NCBI GenBank assembly: GCA_003254925.1
Contig: QANZ01020256.1
Location: 1 to 64,000, forward strand
Direction: 5' to 3'
Source of the DNA: Chamaecrista fasciculata
Taxonomy: Eukaryota > Streptophyta > Magnoliopsida > Fabales > Fabaceae
Length of the DNA: 64,000 nucleotides
The first letter of the stretch is position 1, and each line of letters opens with the position of its first letter. Below, piece by piece: positions 55,955 through 64,000 of this stretch. A program made the translations under genes and the position numbers. Below the pieces are notes generated by a model. It did not search any database. It saw only the letters and a list, made by a program, of their open reading frames with translations, and had not been told where the DNA came from.

Positions 55955-58900
55955 TTATAAAGGAAAAGAATATCCACGCAGATACCTAGAGTCTACACCT
56001 GACTCACGGATAAGTGCTATGCGCCCAGTTCGTGCCACCTTCAAACAAGAATAAAAAAAAAAATCACTAGAGATGATAGAGCTATGCGTGCTTCATAGAA
56101 AAATGTAAAATGCACAAAAATCTCCTCAAATTTAGTCAGGGTGTAAAAAACCTCCATGAACGTTTGAAAGTATCAAAAGGCCACATGAACTTTTGATTTT
56201 GTGGAAAAAAAAAATCATTTTATGAAGAATTTCATTAAAAAAGATAAAGTTCTTTTCAAAAAAATAATTTTATGGATGTTGCTATATTTTACATTAACCC
56301 AAAATTAAAATTACCAATTTTCTTTTGATTTTTTCAATGAAAATTTTGACAAGGGGCTATTTGCAAAAAATCAAAAGTTCAGGGGGTCTTTTGTTACAAT
56401 TCAAAGTTTAAAAGATTTTCTACATGGTAACTAAGTTCAAGAGTTATATGCAATTTAAAGTAGGCAAAAAAAAAAAAAAGAACACATGGGGATCGGAGTG
56501 ACTGAGCTATCATGCACCTCTAGATCCACTCATAAAGAGTGGCATACAAATAGGACAATGCTACCACAAGGAGAAACAGAATTACAGTAGCGTGCACAAG
56601 AGTTTCTTTTTTATGTAAGAATCTTTTGACTCAAATGTGACTTTGGGAATATGAGGATTAAAGATACCTAAATGAATCAACTGTTACAGAAGGAAAAGTA
56701 CCATGTGAGTGAATGAAATATATAGGACATACCTCACAAATGCCATACGGCTCTAACAATCTCTGCAATGCAACCATCTTGTCCAAATCTCCAGTTAGCT
56801 GGAGATAATAGGAGTATATACATTAGTTCAAAAACGAATTTTAATAAAAACATAGATAAGAGGAAGGGAATGGTCAGTGATTTTCATTAAATTTACAGCA
56901 GAAATTGCAAAAGAAAAGGATATAGAGAAATAAATACAACAGGAAAAACAATATCAGGTTCCATTTTCTTAAATCCCCAGTTTATATCCTAACCTCATCA
57001 ATAAAAATCAGTAATCTGACCCAAGTTTTTTTTTGTGGCCAAAGTAACGTGCCCAAGTTGGAGGGTCATGATAATTTACTTAAAAAGAAATGCGAAGTAT
57101 GCATTTTACACTAATATGGCGTCAAGAACTGTGAACTTCTACTTTATTAGCCTTCTTTGGGAAATATCATCTAGGTGCCCCCATTAGAACATTACTATTC
57201 AAATGAACGAAGTGAAGAGAATATTAAGTTACGAAGGTGGGATTCAATGTCCACTTAAAGTTTAAACCAAAACAATATTCATCATGATGAAGAGAAATGG
57301 TATTTGTCCCAAGGCTATAAAATCCTGGTAATAATTGCAACTACACATCATTTTATTTCTAACAGTTAACCAGCTCTCCATAAAAAAAAAAAAGTTAACC
57401 AGCTCAATTTATCAAATAAAAAACGGGCAACTTTGATGGAAAGTCACATAATTGAAATAACTGAATTCAAGATGCTGACGCTCTATCACCTGGAAAATGC
57501 ATTAAATTATATTGTACAACTAAAAGCTTTATCTTATCTATTCTAATCACCTGATGAAAACCTAATGATAAAATGAACAAATATTTAATCCACTGTGTAT
57601 TACTAAGAGGAAAAAAAATCGACATTAAGTTTTGGAGTACATCAACAATGGAATAGCAGGTTCAAGGTAAACAATGTCAAATATGATAATAGAACATTAA
57701 GTTGAAAAGTCTACACGACAATTCACCTCGAGGGTTATTGTATGATCAGATACATCAACAGCTCTGGCCCTAAAAATGCTGGCAATGTCAAGGACATCAC
57801 GTCTAGCAGCAGCATTTACAGCAATCTTGATTAGCATCAATTCTCGCTCAGCAAATGGCAAGTGGGTGATATCACGAACCTGGTACATAGTAGGGTGAAT
57901 ATTTGTTTAACCAATGGTCAACTATTCAGATAAATACTTAAATTCCCACAACCAATGAATGACCCCTGATATTTTGTCCAACACTTCATATTTAGCACAT
58001 TTAGCAAACCCAAAAGACACATATGCACACCACAGGCAGAAATGTTTGGTAGCCGAAAAGTAGAAAGAAGCAGGTGAAATACAGGAAAGTATACAATTGT
58101 CAGATGTTTATTCCCAATCCAGAATGATTTTACACTTCAATGTTAAAGATATCAATATAAAAGGTGAGACTACAAAGAGGCTGCAAACATATATGCTTCA
58201 AGAAAGAGATTTAAGGTTTCTCAATTAAGAAAATTCCTTGCAACTTGCAAGTGACACAAGAAGCTTCTTAGACACAGTCAGTATCATTAAAACCACTGAC
58301 ACATGACACTTTCGACAATGCAGAAATCAATATTTTAATGTAAGCTGATTATTTAAAACCCCAATACAGGTTTTACTAATAAATAAATGTCTATTTGTAA
58401 GTCTGCATGGGCCAAAAAAAAAAAAAATTCTACATGGATACTAGAGAAGACTCTTCCTCAAAGAATTTTAGGACATTACAATCAGCAAAGCTCAAAACCA
58501 TAAAGCTTAAAGCTACAGTTTATACTCTTTCTCAAAGAACTATAATGCATTCATTCTGATAATTGAGAATTTGAACCTCATGCAGTTCCACTAGCTTATA
58601 GAGTTGCTGCACCAACTTGGCAATTGACTCATCTGTGCCAGGGACCACAGTTGTAATTCGAGAAAGTCCCTCAACTTCGGCATGTCCCACAGCTAGACTC
58701 TGGAGATAACCAAAGCAGATGAGAATACAAAGAAACTTATAAGGCAAGAAATACATGTGTAACTATACCTAAATAAAAAATAACTAAAATTTAAATAAAA
58801 AAAATTAAAAAATAATAATGTGGACAAGCAAACCTGAATGTTATAGCCCCTCCGAGCAAAAACCCCTGTAACAATGTTGAGAACTCCAGGAGCATCATTT

Positions 58901-61900
58901 ACAAGCATGGATAAAGTGTGTGATTGAATTCCACTAGTCTGAAAGCAATGTCCAATTAGTAACACAGCAACGTGCATGTCATTCGCAGTACCCATGAACA
59001 TTACATGATAGGACTAAACTTATATAAAGTGTTTTATATCTTTGCTATAAGGTTTACCAATAAAATAAGGGTAAATTACACAAAAGAGCCCTGTGGTTTG
59101 ACCCATTTTCAGACAAGGTCCCTGTGGTTTAAAAAGTGTCAAACAGGGTCCTTGTGGTTTGCTCCGTTAACAAAAAGGGTCCTGAGGTATATTTCCGTCC
59201 AAAATTTAACAGAAATTTTGGCTAAAATATTATTTTAAGACCCTAACTATTAATTTTTATGTGTTTGACTCCCTAGAAGGACTTTGTCGCAAAAAAAAGA
59301 AAAGTTTCATAATGAATAATGAAATTTCACCCTCCCTCTTCTTCTTCAAATCTTCTTCTTCCAGATTCAGATTCCAAGCTCCCGATCATCCCAAATTCTT
59401 CAAATCTTCTTCTTCCAGATTCAAATTTCACGCTCCATCTCCGTTAATTCTTTTAGCCATCTCTGTTAAAAATTATAATTGTCAATACTATTACAATATA
59501 AAAGCTCTGGGAACGACGTCGTAGGAGACTCCGACGACATCTCCAACCTCCTTCTCGACGCCGACCTTCGCAATAAGAGGAAGAAGAAATTAATTAGGAA
59601 ACCGAGAAAACACAAGAGTTTGTCGGAGCTCGAATTCGAATAGCTGAATGGGTCCTGAGAACTGATTAGAAGCATTGGAGAGATTAGAGAAAAATGGAAG
59701 GTGAGCGACGTCGTTGGGCTTGGAATCTGAATCTGGAAGAAGATTTGAAGATGTACGTCATTGGGCTTCGGAGTCTCCTACGACGTCGTTTCCAGACGAG
59801 TCGGTGTACGATGGTGAGAAGGAATCGTCGAGCTTGAAGATGTTGGTGTTGCTCGTAGACCTGGAATCGACAGTTGGGATGAGCGAGAGCTTGGAATCTG
59901 AATTTGGAAGAAGAAGATTTGAAGAAGAAGAGGGAGGGAGGGTGAAATTTCATTATTCATTATGAAACTTTTCTTTTTTTTGCGACAAAGTCCTTCTAGG
60001 GAGTCAAACACATAAAAATTAATAGTCAGGGTCTTAAAATAATATTTTAGCCAAAATTTCTGTTAAATTTTGGACGGAAATATACCTCAGGACCCTTTTT
60101 GTTAACAGAGCAAACCACAAGGACCCTGTTTGACACTTTTTAAACCACAAGGACCCTGTCTGAAAATGGGTCAAACCACAGGGCCCTTTTGTGTAATTTA
60201 CCCATAAAATAAAGATATGGCAAAAAGTTTTTGCATTACCAATCATGTCAGAAGAGGCAGAATATAACATATAATTTTTTATATGATTAATCATAGAAGA
60301 GAAAGAATGTAAATAAAGGTTTTGATTTGAGGAACTTTATAGCAAGGATATAAAGAACTATATATAAGTTTTTTCCTAGATGATAATGCAAACTGAGCAC
60401 TAAACTATCACATTACGAAAAGTCTAATTTACAATCAGGACATCAATGGTGAAATGATTCATGAATCACTTTTGAAACAAGCTTCATATAATTTGACCCA
60501 CTCAAAAAAATTATCAATACTTTATTAAGAAATGAGAACAAAAATCATTTTTTGGTCCCAGCTGGATGATGAAAGACTTGACCGTGAAAGATGCAGATGC
60601 CTTAATCAAAAAAATAACCCAACTACTATATTTAGCTAGAAGCTATCAGAAGATCATTTTACATATGGGTATATCTTACCCTCCCTTAAAATGATGAGAC
60701 CTTGACAACAAGAAAAATCAATTGAATCTGTCGGAAACCTGTCTAAAATCAGGGTATTTATTGTTGGACATTGACCCTTATAATTAACTCATAATCACTA
60801 GAAGGTAGGCTGTAAATTATTTTCTAAAAATTAGGGATTAAGAGATATTCTCTATGTAATTACTTTCTTTCCTAGGATAGCTTTCCTATTCATGTATAAA
60901 TTGTTGGAAATTTTGTGTGGATTAGCTTTAATTTATTATAAGATTGATATTTGTGTTCACTGATTAAGTAATTAATTTATCGTAACTCTAAATAAGAATG
61001 AATTTCGTGTCTTCAACTGTGATAATCAGTGATGAGTTTGATTATCTACAGTCCTCATCCTATCGGTAAAAGACGCGCAAGTCACAACCCGGAAGTATTA
61101 GTAATTATTCCATTAAATTACTAATTGTGGAGTTATTTTGGAGATAGAGTATTTTGATTATATACATGTTGATAAATAATTAATAAGCCCAAAATATATA
61201 TATTTAGTATATTATTTTATAACATTGAGGGTATTTTGAGTAGAGGCTTATTAATTATTTATACACTTGTTTTGGCCTATATATAGAGGCTTTCCTCTTT
61301 ATGAGGGTAAGGAGATTTATTCTAAATACATACATTACTCAAGTCTCTCTACTTCTCTCTATGGAGAATCTTTGAACTCTTCTTTGAAAGCTTTCGAGAA
61401 TGTGATTTGTAAGATCTTTACCATGTCAATTTTCTTTCATCCACTATTTCAGGTTAGTGATTTCATCTCCCACACTTTTGGATTTAATTTTTTTCATCAT
61501 AAATACCTTCTTGTATCAATCAAGCAGTACACAACAATCATTTTTCAAACCTTGAGAAAAGTACCTTCCTCAATCCTTCAGAATCTCCAGCTCCTTCTTC
61601 AACCGTGTCAGCTCCAAACTCTACATGTCCATTTAAGGTGTATTCTCAGAGAAAGGCATCACTCTCTGAACCAGCACCTTTCCATTCACCCTCTACTGGT
61701 CCTACAAATGTTGAGGTAATTTCCTTACCTACTAATGATATTCCTGAACACGATGACTTGGATATTCCTATAGTCTTGCACAAAGGGACTCGAAATTGCA
61801 CTAAGCATCCTTTATCCTCTTTTATATCATATGACCCTCTATCTCCTAATCATCAAGCCTTTGTTGCTAACCTAAATTCCATTCCTATCCCTAAAACTGT

Positions 61901-63606
61901 CCCTGAGGCATTACAGAATGAAAATTGGATAAATGCTATGAAAGTTGATATGAAAGCACTTAAGAAGAACAAGACTTGGGATCTAGTTAAACTTCCTAAG
62001 GTAAAGAAACCAGTTGGATGTCGATGAGTGTTCACTCTTAAATACAACTCGGATGGTACGTTAGAAAGATACAAAGCTCAACTAGTTGCTAAAGGATACA
62101 CTCAGAGTCAGACCTACAGTGTAGGCAACGTGGAGACTTTTGCCCCAATTCCTAAGATTAACTCAGTCCGAGTCTTACTTTCTATAGCTACAAATTTTGG
62201 GTGGAAAATTACAACAGCTTGATGAGAAAAATGCATTTTTGCATGGTGATCTAGAAGAAGAGATATACATGGAGGTCCCACCAGGATTACCTCCACCACT
62301 AAACCAGACACGGTAAGTAGACTTAAAAAACCATTAAAGGGCCTTAAGCAATCTCCAAGGGCTTGGTTTGGTAGATTCACCAAGGCTATGGTTGGTATGT
62401 GGTATAAACAAAGTTAGGGTGATCATACCTTGTTTGTGAAACACTCATCTTCAGGGGGAGTGTCCATACTAGTTGTTTGCGTGGATGACATCATAATTAC
62501 AATTGATGATCTAGAGGGTATTGAATTGTTACAAAAACAATTGGTAAATGAGTTTGAAATCAAGGCATTAGGCAGATTAAAATATTTTCAGGGAATTGAA
62601 GTAGATCACTCGCAACAGGGCATTTTTATATCACAGCAGAAGTATGTGTTAGATTTGTTGAAAGAAACCGGCAAATTGGGGAGTAAACCAATTGAAACTC
62701 CCATTGAAGCAAATCAGAGACTTTGTGAAGCTCCTGAAGATACTACACTTACCAAAGACTTGTGGGGAAGGCTGGAAGCTAATTTATTTGTCTCATACAA
62801 GGCCAGATATAGCCTACGCCGTCAGTGTTGTAAGTCAATTCATGCACAAACCTAATCTCACCTTAGAGCAGTCAATAGAATTCTGCAATACTTGAAAGGT
62901 ACCCTAAGAAAGGGCATCTTGTTTAAAAAGGGGGAGTGTCTAGAATCAGGGTATTTAATGTTGGACATTGACCCTCATAATTAGCGCATAATCACTATAA
63001 GTTAGGTTGTAAATTAGTTACTAAGAATTAAGGATTGAGATATTCTGTATGTAATTACTTTCTTTCCTAGGATAGCTTTTCTATTCATATATGAACCTCT
63101 TGTATCAATCAAGCAATACACGAAACTCATTTTTCAGACCTTTTCTCACAACCAATTACTCTAAAATAAATTATTAAAATGCTAGAAATGCTATGAAATG
63201 GTTAAACTAAGACTATTCAGTACAGCTACAGAAATATTCTGGTTAAGACTTAAGACAGGTGTAGCCTAGATTCACTAGTTTTCAGATTGTACTTTGGATA
63301 ATTAGTTTCACTTTTTTAGGTTTAAAGAAAACTAGAATACAAGAACTTGAAAAAATCAGTTAATATTATACCGCATATTCCCTACAAACCCAACAGAAAC
63401 ACCATAACTTTATTAAAAAAAAAAAACAAAAACTGCATATGCAGATGACTTAGATATTACAACTACACAGCATTTATAGGGAGACAAGAGAAACAGTAAT
63501 ATATAGAAGACTGGCTTACATCTTCATCATAGAGAACACCCCAGTGAGCATCAAGGACTTGATTGACTGTAAAGCCATCTGAAGGTTCTGTAGGATAAAC
63601 ATCTCC
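55955..63606 (-). CDS. Acetolactate synthase small (regulatory) subunit, C-terminal half (six exons visible)
   Basis: Exons from the 5' side: 63520-63606, 58834-58938, 58577-58699, 57727-57879, 56733-56798 and 55955-56038 (stop). All junctions are in phase. The protein reads [20 protein letters not shown], then an ACT domain ([20 protein letters not shown] to FARRGYNIQ, continued by [19 protein letters not shown]), then the second subunit domain ([19 protein letters not shown] and [19 protein letters not shown]), ending RGYSFPL. Plant acetohydroxyacid synthase small subunits have two such repeats; this is the second, and the transit peptide and first repeat must lie past the right edge. The subunit activates the plastid catalytic subunit and gives feedback inhibition by branched-chain amino acids. 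The 5' border of the first visible exon (63602 or 63606) is uncertain. Intron 58939-63519 is 4.6 kb because of transposon insertions. Confidence 0.93.
56100..56462. repeat. Imperfect inverted repeat in the last intron
   Basis: TGTAAAATGCACAAAA and ACATGAACTTTTGATTTT on the left pair with AAAATCAAAAGTTCAGGGGG and ATATGCAATTTAAAG on the right. The MITE-like structure lies inside the last intron (56039-56732). No target duplication fixed. Confidence 0.5.
59069..60203. mobile_element. Foldback MULE in the large intron, 9-bp target duplication ATAAAATAA
   Basis: The 1135-base element starts GGGTAAATTACACAAAAG and ends TTTGTGTAATTTACCC. Its terminal inverted repeats are over 300 bases long. ATAAAATAA flanks it on both sides (59060-59068 and 60204-60212), the 9-bp duplication typical of Mutator-like elements. 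The centre (about 59515-59850) is GC-richer and contains a short coding-like segment, probably captured host DNA. Confidence 0.9.
59515..59670 (+). pseudogene. Possible captured gene fragment in the MULE centre
   Basis: One plus-strand frame reads [20 protein letters not shown], then [14 protein letters not shown], stop, LNGS, stop. The basic run followed by KSLSELEFE is reminiscent of the start of plant DUF1685 proteins, whose domain begins with a similar S-L-T/S-x-x-x-x-E-E-L-x-G pattern. It is too short and broken for certainty. Confidence 0.3.
60902..61499 (+). mobile_element. Solo LTR nested in the Copia left LTR, target duplication TAAAT
   Basis: 598 bases starting TGTTGGAAATTTTGTGTGG and ending TTTTTTTCATCA, flanked by TAAAT at 60897-60901 and 61500-61504. 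A TATA-like CCTATATATAGAGG lies at about 61278. Removing it rejoins the host Copia LTR. Confidence 0.8.
61605..62895 (+). pseudogene. Copia reverse transcriptase remnant
   Basis: Reads [20 protein letters not shown] and [10 protein letters not shown] (about 61905-61990), then [12 protein letters not shown] (about 62070), [12 protein letters not shown] (about 62338) and the catalytic box [10 protein letters not shown] (about 62467-62496), then [12 protein letters not shown]. This is the usual order of a Copia reverse transcriptase. Stops at about 62024, 62220, 62313 and 62415, plus frameshifts near 62770, break it. Gag, protease and integrase are deleted. Confidence 0.85.
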
Positions 63607-64000
63607 CTTCACACAAGCAAAGCAGGCATTTCAAAACTAAAAAAGAGAAAACTTAAAAGAGGCTTTGGGGGTTCAGGGGGGAGGATGTCTCAAAGGCCAT
63701 GCCTGTATTTATTAATGATCAAATAACAACAATACAGAAGGGATAGCAAAATTTGAACATGGAAATAACAAAATGCAGTGATTACAAATTGATGTTCAGA
63801 AGAAAGAAAACAAAGGCTAATGTGAGTATAATTTGATCCAGAAAGCTTTTTCAAAAAGATAACTGAAGTAAAATTCAACCTACGGTAGCAAGACCAATCT
63901 TCTATCATTCAATACCAAACACTGTTTTTCTATAACTAGGAGCTTATTTGGGAGAAGAGTAAAACGAAGCCAAGAAATAATGGCTAACAAGCCTTTCTCC
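63607..64000 (-). other. Intron of the acetolactate synthase subunit gene, running off the right edge
   Basis: No coding-like sequence with splice borders is visible on the minus strand here. It is presumably the intron 5' of the exon at 63520-63606, whose upstream exon lies outside the window. Confidence 0.5.

Larger units (their letters stand above)
60740..63136 (+). mobile_element. Decayed Ty1/Copia retrotransposon in the large intron
   Basis: The right LTR is 62937-63136 (TGTCTAGAATCAGGGTATTT to TTTTTCA), preceded by a purine tract AAAAAGGGGGAG. The left LTR starts at 60740 (TGTCTAAAATCAGGGTATTT), is split at 60902-61499 by a solo LTR, and continues to about 61550 (CTTGTATCAATCAAGCAGTAC). 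Only the end of the polyprotein remains (61605-62895). The two LTRs differ at many positions, so it is old. The two 5-base flanks (AAACC, GACCT) do not match well enough to count as a target duplication. Confidence 0.8.

Noticed and set aside
59684..59953. Minus-strand frame of 89 codons in the MULE
   Set aside because: It reads through the inverted-repeat arm and is Ser/Arg-rich by composition; the arm is repeated on the other side, so it is not an independent gene.
1..64000. tRNA, rRNA or small nucleolar RNA genes
   Set aside because: I looked for tRNA-like A/B box arms and rRNA words and saw none that I could support by eye; a covariance-model scan would be decisive.

Overview
This is a nuclear genome window from a flowering plant, almost certainly a eudicot. 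It is AT-rich, the real genes are split into many short exons with GT-AG introns, and most of the intergenic and intronic DNA is transposable elements. The genes are plant-type: a La-related protein 6, a Rab GDP-dissociation inhibitor and the plastid acetolactate synthase regulatory subunit. I could not name the species.

Four host genes are supported at exon level. (1) 15023-20175 (+) is a six-exon gene for a probably plastid-targeted Rossmann-fold protein resembling DprA/SMF. (2) 22490-27917 (-) is a ten-exon LARP6-type RNA-binding protein with a La motif, an RRM and a C-terminal SUZ-C-like motif. (3) 47226-52608 (+) is a complete 13-exon Rab GDI of 444 residues. (4) 55955-63606 (-) is the C-terminal half of the acetolactate synthase small subunit; its N-terminal half lies beyond the right edge. 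Splice phases join exactly in all four. The genes are separate transcription units with housekeeping roles (RNA metabolism, vesicle traffic, branched-chain amino-acid synthesis), and nothing in the layout suggests they work as one pathway.

Broken or doubtful genes: two tandem copies of an orphan PGG-domain exon (3.4-6.1 kb); a Myb/SANT-like protein gene with one in-frame stop (43.35-44.53 kb) next to a HARBI1-like transposase remnant (41.7-42.0 kb), together resembling the two-gene set of a PIF/Harbinger transposon; and an unrecognised two-exon coding fragment between them.

Layout: 1-6.1 kb, foldback elements and the PGG tandem duplication. 6.1-12.9 kb, nested LTR-retroelement debris around an intact solo LTR with target-site duplication (TSD). 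13-14.5 kb, bare AT-rich DNA. 15-28 kb, the two genes plus MITEs. 28.3-41.3 kb, a nest of Helitrons, a LINE interrupted by an LTR element and a hAT MITE, and a solo LTR inserted head-to-head inside a relative. 41.7-46.5 kb, the Harbinger-like locus. 47-52.6 kb, GDI. 53.3-54.9 kb, a TRIM-like LTR element. 56-64 kb, the acetolactate synthase gene, whose 4.6-kb intron holds a foldback MULE and a decayed Copia element that itself carries a solo LTR. A 175-base N run lies at 32975-33149, with single N bases at 2598 and 5775.
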